30,736 nucleotides of DNA, from positions 1 through 30,736 of the forward strand of contig DAOOOW010000012.1 of NCBI GenBank assembly GCA_035387885.1, written 5' to 3'. Made by a program: the position numbers and the translations under genes. This document shows positions 20,968 to 29,157 of this stretch, piece by piece. The stretch comes from DAOOOW01 sp035387885. Its GTDB lineage: Bacteria > Patescibacteriota > Patescibacteriia > UBA2196. A model generated the notes under the pieces. It worked only from the letters and a program-made list of their open reading frames with translations, was not told where the DNA came from and did not search any database. How positions within the stretch are numbered: position 1 is the first letter of the stretch; each line of letters begins with the position of its first letter.

Positions 20968-21972
20968 TTAAAATTGCAATAAAAGATTTTCTAGTGCTAA
21001 TTTAATATTAACATTAGTTAAAAGATCTTTTTTTAGTTTTTGGATATTTTTTATAATGTTTAATAGTTCTCTCGGTGTATATTTTTGGCTTATTTTAGCT
21101 AGTTTTTCTAGTTCTATAATATTTATAATTTTATCATTTTGGTTTAATTTTAACAAGACAAGATCACGAAAAAGCAATTGCCAAATATTAAGCATAGGTG
21201 AAATTGTTTTTAGCTTATCTGAAGAATTATCGGTTTTATTTAAAATTTTTTCTGTGAAAACAAGGCGCTGGTGATAACTGCCGACGACTAGATAAAAGAA
21301 TATTTTTATTTGATTTAAATAACCTTGCCACAAATCTGGCGCTCGCAAAAAAGTTAAGGTACGGCCGGGTTTACCTTCGGAAATTTTAGCCAAGATTCTG
21401 GCTTCTTCATGGGTTTTACCTTGGCTTAAAAGAAAATTATAAATTTCTTTAGCCGGGACTGGTAATAATTTTATTTTTTGTACTCGTGAAAGAATGGTTG
21501 GGGGTATGGAGTGCAGATTATTAGCTGTTAAAATTATGATAGTTTTTTTATGAGGCTCTTCCAAAGTTTTTAAAAAAGCATTAGCCGCATTGTTGTTGAG
21601 ATTTTCGACATTTTCGATAAGAGCAATTTTATAGCTTTTAAAAAAAGAATGGGTTGATAAAGTTGATTGCAAACTGCGGATTTGCTCAATAGTAATTTCT
21701 TTTTTTTCAGTTTCTTTTTTTAGCCAAATAATATCTGGATAATTGTTTTTTAAAATTTGTTGGCAGGCCGGACAAGTGCCACATGGTAGGTTTTCTTTTT
21801 TTGGATCATTTTCGTAACATAGCAGAGTTTGAATAAATTTTTTAACTAAAGTTTTTTTGCCCAACTGTTTTTGGCCATAAAAAAGATAACCATGAGCTAG
21901 TTTATGATTAACTATGGTTTGTTCCAGAAAATGAGTAATTTTTTTGTGACCGATAATTTGCCAATCAAACAT
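20968..21972 (-). CDS. holB: DNA polymerase III delta' subunit (clamp loader)
   Basis: Delta' is part of the clamp loader that places the sliding clamp on DNA. The 334 residues include a P-loop-like GQKQLGKKT (33-41), a four-Cys zinc site (Cys52, Cys64, Cys67, Cys70 in CGTCPACQQ), the sensor region YKIALIENVENLNNNAANAF and the LKTLEEPHKKTIIILTANN block ending in TILSRVQKIKL (SRV instead of the SRC of DnaX). The C-terminal part is the helical collar domain. The gene's start overlaps the end of the kinase gene by 8 bases. A DnaX identity is unlikely because of the short length and altered SRC. Confidence 0.9.
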   Translation of the reverse strand: MFDWQIIGHKKITHFLEQTIVNHKLAHGYLFYGQKQLGKKTLVKKFIQTLLCYENDPKKENLPCGTCPACQQILKNNYPDIIWLKKETEKKEITIEQIRSLQSTLSTHSFFKSYKIALIENVENLNNNAANAFLKTLEEPHKKTIIILTANNLHSIPPTILSRVQKIKLLPVPAKEIYNFLLSQGKTHEEARILAKISEGKPGRTLTFLRAPDLWQGYLNQIKIFFYLVVGSYHQRLVFTEKILNKTDNSSDKLKTISPMLNIWQLLFRDLVLLKLNQNDKIINIIELEKLAKISQKYTPRELLNIIKNIQKLKKDLLTNVNIKLALENLLLQF

Positions 21973-22972
21973 ATAATTCTTTTTGATTTAAAAGTCCGTT
22001 TTCGGCTCCAAATTGTTTAATGACAGCTAGGGCGTTTTTAATACCCAAGGCCAAAGATTTTTCTATAGTTAATTTTTTTAAAAAATAACTGGCTGTAAAA
22101 GCCGAGCCAAAGGCATCACCTACGCCCAGCGTATCTTTAGCTGTTACTTTTTGACTAGGGCAAAAAAATATTTTATTTTTTTCTCCAGCGTAAGCCCCAC
22201 GTTCGCCATCAGTGATAACTACCAGGCCGGGAGTTAAGGCTGTCAAAATTTTTAATAAAATTCTGGGATTATTTAAATTTTGTTTTTTTTCTTGTTCTAG
22301 ACATAGTTCGATAGCTTCATCTTTGTTTAAAAATAAAAGATCTGTTTTGGCTAAATAAATTTTTAATTGTGGTAAACCCAATTTTATTTGTTCACTGCCA
22401 GGATTCCAAACAAAAAGCAACTGAGGAAAATTTATTTTAGCCTTAAAAATTTCTGCCAAGTTGTTTTTAGCTAAACGGCCAGAGAGTGAAGTTAGATAAA
22501 TTAAATCAAAAGGTGTTTTTATTCCACTAACTCGGGATTGTTTTTTAAAAATATTATCTAAATTTATTTTTAAATCTTCATTGGATCCGCGATAAATAAA
22601 ATCTACATGCTCCCCTGCTTTCTTGGTTTCATTAATTACAAAAGCTATGGGGCTAGGTTTTAGAGAATGTTGAATTAAATTAGTTCGCACAGCGTTTTTT
22701 TTTAAATTATTAATAATTTCTTGGCCTAAATCATCTTGGCCGAGACAAGTTAAAATGGAGCATTGAGCGCCTAATTTAGTTAAAGATGTCGCTACATTGG
22801 CAGCCCCGCCGCCATAGGTAAAATAAGCTTCCTGAATATTAATTTTAGCACCAAATTCGAAGGCTAATAATTTTTGGGCAATGAGATTATGTTGATTAGA
22901 GATCACTTGGTTATTAGATGTTAAAAATGTATGATCTTTAAGAGCACTGCCAATGGTTAAAATTTTTTTCAT
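21965..22972 (-). CDS. PfkB-family sugar/nucleoside kinase
   Basis: The 335-residue protein has both PfkB signatures: an N-terminal GGGAANVATSLTKLGAQ and the C-terminal DTLGVGDAFGSAF with the catalytic Asp286. The middle contains LLFLNKDEAIELC and VVITDGERGAYAG, typical of ribokinase-like folds. The substrate cannot be told from sequence alone; ribose, fructose, adenosine or a sugar phosphate are all possible. It begins the kinase-holB-lipoprotein operon. TATAAT is 8 bases before the ATG, which predicts a leaderless mRNA. Confidence 0.9.
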   Translation of the reverse strand: MKKILTIGSALKDHTFLTSNNQVISNQHNLIAQKLLAFEFGAKINIQEAYFTYGGGAANVATSLTKLGAQCSILTCLGQDDLGQEIINNLKKNAVRTNLIQHSLKPSPIAFVINETKKAGEHVDFIYRGSNEDLKINLDNIFKKQSRVSGIKTPFDLIYLTSLSGRLAKNNLAEIFKAKINFPQLLFVWNPGSEQIKLGLPQLKIYLAKTDLLFLNKDEAIELCLEQEKKQNLNNPRILLKILTALTPGLVVITDGERGAYAGEKNKIFFCPSQKVTAKDTLGVGDAFGSAFTASYFLKKLTIEKSLALGIKNALAVIKQFGAENGLLNQKELYV

Positions 22973-22980
22973 ATGCTCTT

Positions 22981-23010
22981 ATTATAGCGCAAATAGTTGA
23001 AAAAAGCCAA
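22981..23010 (-). promoter_or_regulatory. Promoter of the PfkB kinase-holB operon, predicted leaderless
   Basis: On the - strand TTGGCT (23010-23005), 18 bases, then TATAAT (22986-22981). Only 8 bases separate it from the ATG at 22972. Confidence 0.65.
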
Positions 23011-23012
23011 AC

Positions 23013-23046
23013 AAAAACAGACCCCTTTTAAAGAGGCCTGTTTTTT
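23013..23046 (-). terminator. Terminator of the RRM gene
   Basis: AAAAACAG and CTGTTTTT enclose an inner GC-rich stem with mismatches and a TTTAAAA-like loop. On the - strand it lies 14 bases after the RRM stop and ends in a T-rich run. It can work in both directions. Confidence 0.8.
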
Positions 23047-23060
23047 CAAATATATTTTAA

Positions 23061-23378
23061 TTATCTGTCATAACCACCACGGTTGTAAGAACCACCACGG
23101 TTGTTTCTGTCAAAATTTCTGGGTCTATCTTCTTTAGGGCGAGCAATATTAACTACCAAAGGACGACCTAAAAATTCTTGACCGTTAAATAATTCGATAG
23201 CTTTTTGAGCTTCTTCAGCTGTAGCATATTCCACAAAACCAAATCCTTTGCTTTTGCCTGAGAATTTGTCTTTAGGAATGAATACAGAGGTAATTTCACC
23301 AGCTTGGGCAAAATGTTCTTTGAGTTGGTCTTCTGTAGCATCCCAGCTTAAAGACCCAATAAATACTTTGTTATCCAT
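23061..23378 (-). CDS. RRM-domain RNA-binding protein with Gly/Arg tail
   Basis: The 105 residues from ATG 23378 form one RNA-recognition motif: RNP2 KVFIGSLSW, the RNP1 octamer KGFGFVEY with both aromatic RNA-stacking residues, then a linker (PKEDRPRNF) and a short RGG/YNRGG tail. This is the form of cyanobacterial Rbp and eukaryotic glycine-rich cold-induced proteins, which act on single-stranded RNA. A longer in-frame start (23414) is possible, but MDNKVFIGSL is the usual family start. The gene has a consensus promoter and a leader of about 150 nt able to pair up to the start codon, so regulation by RNA structure, perhaps by temperature, is plausible. Confidence 0.95.
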   Translation of the reverse strand: MDNKVFIGSLSWDATEDQLKEHFAQAGEITSVFIPKDKFSGKSKGFGFVEYATAEEAQKAIELFNGQEFLGRPLVVNIARPKEDRPRNFDRNNRGGSYNRGGYDR

Positions 23379-23379
23379 A

Positions 23380-23473
23380 TTATTTTTCGTTGGTGCCTTG
23401 TTAAAAAATAACAATTTACCAGTTTAATTTGCCTGTTTCCGACCATTTGGAGCGCACCTTGGACGAAAAATAA
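23380..23473 (-). promoter_or_regulatory. RRM leader: long-range stem next to the start codon
   Basis: In the mRNA, UUAUUUUUCGU (23473-23463) is perfectly complementary to ACGAAAAAUAA (23390-23380), which ends one base before the AUG. Inside, GGUGC (23458-23454) can pair with GCACC (23396-23392). The folded form would mask the ribosome-binding region. No Shine-Dalgarno sequence is seen. Confidence 0.6.
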
Positions 23474-23532
23474 CTTAGGGTTGATTCTCGTTAATTTGAT
23501 GCATTGAGTTAACAGGATTTGTTAATGAGGTT

Positions 23533-23561
23533 ATTATAGCAGAGAGTTAGAAGTATGTCAA
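23533..23561 (-). promoter_or_regulatory. Consensus sigma70-type promoter of the RRM gene
   Basis: On the - strand TTGACA (23561-23556), exactly 17 bases, then TATAAT (23538-23533). It is the strongest promoter in the window by match. The -35 box contains the stop codon of the transposase relic. Confidence 0.9.
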
Positions 23562-23749
23562 ATGATGTTGCATTGCAGCGTCAAGTTTACACTCGCACAC
23601 TGATTTAATTTTTGTATAGGAGTTAAACCATTCATGCCCAATCCACGATGTTTCTTAATATGATTGTAATATTGTAAAAACAGACTAAGCTGATATTGCG
23701 TTTGTTCCAAAGAGTCTCTTGGGGTTAAGATCCAACTAATTAATTTTAT
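23558..23749 (-). pseudogene. Relic of an IS481/IS3-type transposase (C-terminus)
   Basis: A - strand frame of about 60 codons encodes the end of an rve-type (DDE) transposase: DSLEQTQYQLSLFLQYYNH, then IKKHRGLGMNGLTPIQKL and a short tail, ending TGA at 23560-23558. The pattern YN-x(5)-H-x(2)-L-x(4)-TP-x(2)-KL is the typical C-terminus of IS481/IS3-family integrases. The frame is blocked upstream by TAA at 23752-23750, and no catalytic DDE residues remain. No inverted repeats or second ORF are found beside it. It fills the space between the RRM leader and the next gene. Confidence 0.75.
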
Positions 23750-23762
23750 TTAGGCGAGTTGT

Positions 23763-24341
23763 TTAATTTTTAGGAGTTTTGATGAACATTTTTCTTAGCC
23801 AACCAAACAAACTGAATTTGCTTTCCTGAGTTTTAATAAAAGATTCAATTTTTGTTTGCTCTTGTCCCAAGGCTTGAATTTGAGTTTGAATTTCTGGCGT
23901 AGTGGTAGCTTTACCCATAACTCTATTTAATTGGTCTAATCTATTTCTGGTTTGAACCATAAAGCTTCTAAGCGTGCCAAGATTTTTATAATCAGAACCA
24001 ATTAAAAAAGTTTTGATTTTGCTTCTGGTTTGAATTTTTTTTAGAGCTTCCTCAGTGGTGGTGCTGGCCTCATTTTGTTCTCGGGCGATAATTCTAACTT
24101 GTTCGCCGATTCCGCCTTTAGTAGTGCTAGCGGTTTTTAAAAGAGTTTGCACAAAGTTGGCCACGGCACTATGGTGTGCCTCAGGATTTACCTGCCCGGT
24201 TTGTTTGTTGACATCTTTTTCGTCTGAACTTTTTTGGGCAGAAGTTCCTTGAGCCAAGACAAAAGAAGTTAAAGAAAAAATAGCAGTCAGACTCAAAATA
24301 AAAGCAGCAAGACATAAGACACGAAGATTGTGTTTTGACAT
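23763..24341 (-). CDS. Exported hypothetical protein
   Basis: The 192 residues start with a signal peptide (MSKHNLRVLCLAAF, hydrophobic to about residue 30, cleavage probably after VLA). The mature part is polar and helical, with Thr/Ser-Thr-Thr stretches (TASTTKGG, EASTTTEEA) and two or three long helices (LGTLRSFMVQTRNRLDQLNRV, shown in part; IQTQIQALGQEQTKIESFIK). It ends in a basic, aromatic patch (FGWLRKMFIKTPKN). No catalytic motif is visible. Similar Ser/Thr-rich exported helical proteins are common in Patescibacteria; the function is unknown. It is next to another exported protein, both on the - strand. Confidence 0.75.
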   Translation of the reverse strand: MSKHNLRVLCLAAFILSLTAIFSLTSFVLAQGTSAQKSSDEKDVNKQTGQVNPEAHHSAVANFVQTLLKTASTTKGGIGEQVRIIAREQNEASTTTEEALKKIQTRSKIKTFLIGSDYKNLGTLRSFMVQTRNRLDQLNRVMGKATTTPEIQTQIQALGQEQTKIESFIKTQESKFSLFGWLRKMFIKTPKN

Positions 24342-24380
24342 AGTGTTTTTAATTAATTTATAAAATATTTTTTAATTTTT

Positions 24381-25010
24381 TTAATATGTTTCTACATTAT
24401 CAGCATTGGGATTGGGATCATGGGGATCTGGACATTCGCCATTTAAATTGGCTTCCACGGTGCACAAGGTGCCATCAATTCTTTGACACAACACATTGTC
24501 TGTGCCAAGACCTTTGACCGTGCCACCAGTAATAGCACAATAGGCTTGAGCTTCAGTTTCATAGCCAGTTATTTTTAAACCACCCACCGGACACTCACCG
24601 CGAAATAGCGCCCACTCTTCACACTGTCGATTATCCTCAAATACGCAGATGCTATATTGTCCAACTTTATTTTCTTTTATAATTAAAGTACCACCTTTTT
24701 CTGTGCAATTAAGACTGGCTGGATTGGCCAAGCCGGTGTTGACATATAAATCAGGACAAGGCGCAAAATCACAATTAGGACCAACACGTCCAACCGAGGT
24801 ACCGTCAGGACAAAGTTTAGCTTCAAGAGTACAAGCAGTTTGACTATCGCCACAATTACCAGTTGGCTCCCCCGAATTGGGATTGCCGTGTTTTATCCAC
24901 TGACCATTTTCACAAAGCCAATTATCTTCAGCACTAAGTAATCTTAGAGCGCCAACGGCCACAACAATTAAAACAAAAGCAATAAGAGAAAAAAGAAGAG
25001 TTTTTTTCAT
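24381..25010 (-). CDS. Exported Cys-rich protein with two DUF333 segments
   Basis: The 209-residue protein has an N-terminal signal anchor (residues 3-24), a Cys-rich segment (ACTLEAKLCPDG to NCDFAPCP, 60-86), a DUF333 domain (96-140; ANPASLNCTEKGG, YSICVFEDNRQCEEWALFRG) and a second, weaker DUF333-like segment (155-193; AYCAITGG, LCQRIDGTLCTVEANLNGEC). DUF333 proteins are called putative hemolysins, but no activity is proven. The many Cys suggest disulfides outside the membrane. It shares strand and short spacing with the exported helical protein at 23763. Confidence 0.85.
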   Translation of the reverse strand: MKKTLLFSLIAFVLIVVAVGALRLLSAEDNWLCENGQWIKHGNPNSGEPTGNCGDSQTACTLEAKLCPDGTSVGRVGPNCDFAPCPDLYVNTGLANPASLNCTEKGGTLIIKENKVGQYSICVFEDNRQCEEWALFRGECPVGGLKITGYETEAQAYCAITGGTVKGLGTDNVLCQRIDGTLCTVEANLNGECPDPHDPNPNADNVETY

Positions 25011-25051
25011 ATAATTATTTTAATAATAAATTTATTCTTTTTTTAACAAAA

Positions 25052-26767
25052 TTATTCCTTGATTTGAGAATACCTTTTTTTGATAAATTCTATCGCCTGA
25101 TTTTTATCTTTTATTTGACCCCCTATTTGCGCAGCCAATAAATCATATTTAAGCTGACCAATGATTTTGCCACCCTTCTTAATATCTAACAGCTCCATGA
25201 TTTCTTGGCCATCAAGCAAAAGAGTTATTTTTTCTTGATCTCCCTCTGTCAACATTTTTTCTTTTATTATTTTAATCCGTTCAATTAGTTTTTCAAAATT
25301 AGAAAAATCTGGCTCTTGGGTTTGTTCTGGTATTGAGGCTAGAATATCGGCCACCGCCAATTTAAATTGATTACGCACTAAAGAACGATTGTTAGTAGCA
25401 AAAAATTTTTTATAAATTGTTTCATCTTTAACTTCATCAATATTTAAAAAGAAAAACATGTGTCCGCCAACATTCTCTTTAACATTACAAGGATCAATTT
25501 TGTATTTTATGGGTGTTTCTAGACGTAATTTTTGACAGATCTCTGCAGATAATTCCGCGCTTTTTTTATCATGGCCATAAAATGTTATTTTTTCCGGCTC
25601 CTCTTCTTTGGTAGCCTTAGTAGCTGGTTTACCTAAATCATGAAACAAAACGCTACAAATTAATTCTAATTTTTCTTTTAGTTTATCAACACCGACTGGT
25701 TCTATATCTGGAAAAAGTTCATCAATTATTTGAGCATAGAATTTAAATTTTTCATCATTTAATTTTTCTAAGGCCAAACGCGTGTGTATATAAACATCTC
25801 CTTCACTGTGCATGTCTGACGATTGCTCAACTCCTTTTAGTCCATCAACTTGAGGTAAAAGATGTTTTAAAAAACCACTTTTTTCATATAAATCTAAAGC
25901 TTTTAGAGGATTTGAGTAAAAAGATTTTAATAATTCTTCAGCCACTCGTTCCCTAGCAATTTTATAATCGCCTTTTTTATGAATTATTTTTTTTATTTTT
26001 TCTCCAGTTGTCTGATCAAAAATTTCACTGTAAATATCTTGTTCGTAAACATCATTAATATGCGCGCTTAAATTTTGTATAGTTTCCATGGTGTCTGGAG
26101 ATAAAGCAAAACCTTCAAGTTGACAAGAAAAACGAATGGCTCTTAACATTCTTAACCAATCTCCGCCAAAACTTTTTTCTGGGCTATCTACAGTTCTAAT
26201 AATTTTTTCTTCTAAATCTTTTTTACAAATTTCTTCTTTGCCTTTGGGGTAAACAAAACATTTATTTACAATATCCCAAGCCAAGGAATTAATGGTTAAA
26301 TCACGTCGCAACAAATCTTCTGCAATGGGAATATTTTTATCAACTGTTACTATAGTATCATGGTGTCCACCTGAACCAGATTCATGGTCATTTCTTGGTA
26401 GAGCAAAATCAAAGGGTTCAGCTAAACCCTGTTCGCCTATGGCTTGTAAATATTGATATTCAGGATTATTTTTAATCACACCAAACGAGGAACCTGTCTG
26501 ACCAGTATTTCCACGCTCACCCAAAATCTCTATTAATCTTTCTTGGTCCACTCCAGTGACCACAAAATCATAATCTTTACTTTGGCGACCAATCAAAATA
26601 TCGCGCACACTGCCGCCGACCAAATAAACCCCGGCCTGGGGTTCAGCTAAAATAATATGTTGGACAACATCTAAAACGCCTTCGCGTTCAAAAATTTTTT
26701 CTTGAGTAATCATTTTTTGTTCCCACAGACTTAAAGCAGGAAAATGTTCTGGTAATTTTAAAAACAT
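25052..26767 (-). CDS. cca: CCA-adding enzyme / poly(A)-polymerase-type nucleotidyltransferase with HD domain
   Basis: The enzyme adds CCA to tRNA 3' ends, needed here because the tRNA-Thr gene lacks CCA. The 571 residues from ATG 26767 carry the class II nucleotidyltransferase head: LVGGSVRD (about 49-56), the metal-binding DYD (65-67), RRDLTINSLAWD, and the RMLRAIRFSCQLEG neck. An HD domain follows, with CSVLFHDLGKPATK. An in-frame start at 26857 would run 71 bases into the helicase gene, so 26767 (19 bases after the helicase stop) is preferred. A plain poly(A) polymerase is the alternative; the HD domain and single copy favour CCA addition. Confidence 0.88.
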   Translation of the reverse strand: MFLKLPEHFPALSLWEQKMITQEKIFEREGVLDVVQHIILAEPQAGVYLVGGSVRDILIGRQSKDYDFVVTGVDQERLIEILGERGNTGQTGSSFGVIKNNPEYQYLQAIGEQGLAEPFDFALPRNDHESGSGGHHDTIVTVDKNIPIAEDLLRRDLTINSLAWDIVNKCFVYPKGKEEICKKDLEEKIIRTVDSPEKSFGGDWLRMLRAIRFSCQLEGFALSPDTMETIQNLSAHINDVYEQDIYSEIFDQTTGEKIKKIIHKKGDYKIARERVAEELLKSFYSNPLKALDLYEKSGFLKHLLPQVDGLKGVEQSSDMHSEGDVYIHTRLALEKLNDEKFKFYAQIIDELFPDIEPVGVDKLKEKLELICSVLFHDLGKPATKATKEEEPEKITFYGHDKKSAELSAEICQKLRLETPIKYKIDPCNVKENVGGHMFFFLNIDEVKDETIYKKFFATNNRSLVRNQFKLAVADILASIPEQTQEPDFSNFEKLIERIKIIKEKMLTEGDQEKITLLLDGQEIMELLDIKKGGKIIGQLKYDLLAAQIGGQIKDKNQAIEFIKKRYSQIKE

Positions 26768-26786
26768 ATTTTTTATTGTGATTATT

Positions 26787-28424
26787 TTATTTTGCTTTGA
26801 GCCAAGCTCTGACAAGGCGCAGGGCGTCATAAGAATATTTTTCTTGGCAAAAATCAAAGACTGGGCGTAATAATTCTAAACCGCAATTTTCAAAAGCCAA
26901 GGTAATTTCTTGTAGTTCTTTTTCCTCGGGCAAAAGATATGTAAAATCCAAAGCAGGTTTATGAGACATTATTTCTTCAGTATATTTTAAAATAGTACCA
27001 GTGGTCAAATTTAATTCTTGGGCAATTTCCAAAAGACTCTTTTTTTGCACGAGAAACTTTTTGGTTTTTTCTTTATTTTGATTAGAATTATTTTTATTTT
27101 TTTTAGGCTTATTGGGCAGGCCACTATTAAACTTTTTTTGTTTTTCATCTTTTTCTTCTGAAGATAATTTTTGCCAGTTATTTTCTATTTGAACTGATAA
27201 ATCAATAAAATTTTTATCTAGGGCTAAAACTTTTTCATCAACTTTTAAAGCCATTTGATTTAAGCCAAGTAAACGTAAACCAGAAAGTGAACGCACTCGA
27301 GACAAGGCCACATAACCCATACCTGGCGTAAAAGCTTTGGATAAATCAATTTCGGCTAAATCCAAACTTAGGCCCTGGCTTTTATGCACCGTAATGGCCC
27401 AAGCCAAACGCAAAGGAATTTGTTTAATTTGGGCAATAATGCGCTCATCTTCTTCAATTAGCCAATCGGCTGGCTTGGCCACAATGAGCTCACCTTTAGA
27501 AGTTTTAACAATGGGCAAACTGTCTTCATCAAAATCAACAACTTCCCCAACAGTGCCATTAACCACTCCAGCTTCAAAATTATTTTTGACAAACATTACT
27601 TTGGCGCCAATTTTAAGCATTAATCTGTCTGGAGCCAAACAACCTTTTTGTAAAATTTCTGCCAAAGTTTGATTACCGCTTAATTGCATCTGATAAGCTT
27701 TGGCAGGACTAGAAATTTTCATCAGTTCTCTGTAATTAATAGCATCCACATCCACATTATGAGTATATAATTTGGTGGGTTCAATGCTCAAATCAAATTC
27801 TTGACAAGTGCAATCCAAAAGTAATTGCTGACTATCTTGGCTAAATTTATTTTGTCTAATTTCATTTAAGAGATTGATAAAGGCCGGATCTTCTTGACGA
27901 AATTGTTCATCTAAATAACAAACTTGTAAATTCATTTGTGGCCAAATATTGGATTCAGTAACCATTTTGGCAAGCTCTCCATTTTTAGAAATTGGGGGTA
28001 GCTGAAAAAAGTCTCCAGACATAATAATTTGTAAACCGCCAAAAGGTTCTAAACTTTTTCTAAAAGCCTGGCAGATTTGATTGACCAAATCAAGTTGGTG
28101 CGCATGCAACATGGAAATTTCATCAATTATTAAAACATCTGCATTTAAAATATTTTTGCGCAAATGTCTTTTTTTAAGCAGAGATTCAAAATCTTTTTTA
28201 GTTAAGGTGTCTTTAATACCCAGTCCAGACCAAGAATGAATGGTTAAACCGTTTAAATGAGTAGCGGCAATGCCAGTCGTAGCGGTGACACTAACATTAA
28301 CATTTTTTTGACGTAAATATTGAATGTATTGATTTAAAACATAGGTTTTGCCACTGCCAGCAGAACCAGTTAAAAAAACATTTTGCCCAGTTTTTAAAAT
28401 ATCTAAAGCTTGGGTTTGTTTCAT
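26787..28424 (-). CDS. PIF1/RecD-like superfamily 1B DNA helicase
   Basis: The 545-residue enzyme should move 5'-3' on DNA. Motif I is GSAGSGKT (20-27), motif II LIIDEISMLHAHQLD, then GDFFQLPPI (motif III), FRQEDPAFINLLNEIR (motif IV region), and the C-terminal HKSQGLSLD and GMGYVALSRVRSLSGL (motifs V-VI). This is the PIF1 pattern. A C-terminal winged-helix-like HTH domain (KSLLEIAQELNLTTGTILKY, about 450-545) is a known bacterial extension. It is upstream of cca in a probable two-gene unit. No RecBCD partners are in the window. Confidence 0.93.
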   Translation of the reverse strand: MKQTQALDILKTGQNVFLTGSAGSGKTYVLNQYIQYLRQKNVNVSVTATTGIAATHLNGLTIHSWSGLGIKDTLTKKDFESLLKKRHLRKNILNADVLIIDEISMLHAHQLDLVNQICQAFRKSLEPFGGLQIIMSGDFFQLPPISKNGELAKMVTESNIWPQMNLQVCYLDEQFRQEDPAFINLLNEIRQNKFSQDSQQLLLDCTCQEFDLSIEPTKLYTHNVDVDAINYRELMKISSPAKAYQMQLSGNQTLAEILQKGCLAPDRLMLKIGAKVMFVKNNFEAGVVNGTVGEVVDFDEDSLPIVKTSKGELIVAKPADWLIEEDERIIAQIKQIPLRLAWAITVHKSQGLSLDLAEIDLSKAFTPGMGYVALSRVRSLSGLRLLGLNQMALKVDEKVLALDKNFIDLSVQIENNWQKLSSEEKDEKQKKFNSGLPNKPKKNKNNSNQNKEKTKKFLVQKKSLLEIAQELNLTTGTILKYTEEIMSHKPALDFTYLLPEEKELQEITLAFENCGLELLRPVFDFCQEKYSYDALRLVRAWLKAK

Positions 28425-28438
28425 AAAAACTTAAAGTG

Positions 28439-28603
28439 TTATTTTCCCTTTTTACTTTTTATTAATCCCACCACGCCAACCACAAAAAATATCAGACCCA
28501 AAAGTTGCCCGCCCGGACTGTCGTCGTAGCCGCCATAGATAAACATAAAAACACCAAATATTATGGCCAGAATAAATCCAACAATTTTAAGATATTTTTT
28601 CAT
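28439..28603 (-). CDS. 54-residue two-helix membrane protein
   Basis: A frame too short for many gene finders encodes MKKYLKIVGFILAIIFGVFM (first membrane helix), a tight acidic turn (GGYDDSPGGQ), a second helix (LLGLIFFVVGVVGLI) and a basic end (KSKKGK). Charge placement (positive at both ends) and clean hairpin topology support a real gene. It stops 14 bases before the helicase start and could be co-transcribed with it. No function can be named. Confidence 0.7.
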   Translation of the reverse strand: MKKYLKIVGFILAIIFGVFMFIYGGYDDSPGGQLLGLIFFVVGVVGLIKSKKGK

Positions 28604-28631
28604 AATTAAATTTAAATTTTATATATTAAGT

Positions 28632-28787
28632 TTATTTATTGTTGGTTTTCCAGTTGATTTCAAAAGAAATTGAGTGCTTACCAGGAATATGCCATTTAAA
28701 AAAACGGAGCCAAAAAAATTGGAATTTATTTTCAGCAATTTTTCCTAAACCGAATTTGTTTAAGGTTAGTTCGATGTCTATGACCAT
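28632..28787 (-). CDS. 51-residue hypothetical protein (putative)
   Basis: The frame begins MVIDIELTLNKFGLGKIAEN, continues with an aromatic segment (KFQFFWLRFFKWHIPG) and ends HSISFEINWKTNNK. It contains no signal or membrane helix of normal length. It sits between the glycosylase gene and the 54-residue membrane protein in the same direction. The family is unknown; the amino-acid make-up is plausible for a gene but proof is lacking. Confidence 0.4.
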   Translation of the reverse strand: MVIDIELTLNKFGLGKIAENKFQFFWLRFFKWHIPGKHSISFEINWKTNNK

Positions 28788-28809
28788 ATGATTATTTTTT
28801 AATTTTTTG

Positions 28810-29154
28810 TTAACTAATATACAACAAACAAGAGCAGGGTTTTTCTTTTAGAATAATTTTTTGTTCGGCAATGGTGTTGATAAATATTTTTTGATTATTA
28901 GAACCAGTGGCTAGTTTTTTATCAAGCGGGGTGTGATGCTTATATCCACGACTTATAAATTCTTTGACCAAAGCTTCATGACGATTATATAGCGCGCGTG
29001 TCTTGCCTACCCAGCGCAAAGTTTCTGGATGGCGCGCATAACCTCCCTTACTTTTATGTTTGGTCAAAATATTCCACAATCCGTGAAGCTCGCGGTGCTC
29101 AGCCAGCAAGTGCCGACGACACAGATGTTTTGGATGAATGTCCCAGACGCGCAT
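28810..29154 (-). CDS. pdg: Pyrimidine-dimer DNA glycosylase (T4 endonuclease V family)
   Basis: The enzyme removes UV-induced cyclobutane pyrimidine dimers and nicks the strand. In 114 residues the family pattern is clear: MRVWDIHPKHLCRRHLLAEH, HRELHGLWNIL with the catalytic Glu of the LAEHRE segment, YARHPETLRWVGK, ALYNRHEALVKEF and HHTPLD. The length is slightly less than T4 DenV (138). It starts 3 bases after the stop of the TspO-related gene, so they are co-transcribed. GC content is visibly higher than in flanking genes, which hints at horizontal transfer together with the TspO-related gene. Confidence 0.92.
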   Translation of the reverse strand: MRVWDIHPKHLCRRHLLAEHRELHGLWNILTKHKSKGGYARHPETLRWVGKTRALYNRHEALVKEFISRGYKHHTPLDKKLATGSNNQKIFINTIAEQKIILKEKPCSCLLYIS

Positions 29155-29157
29155 AAA

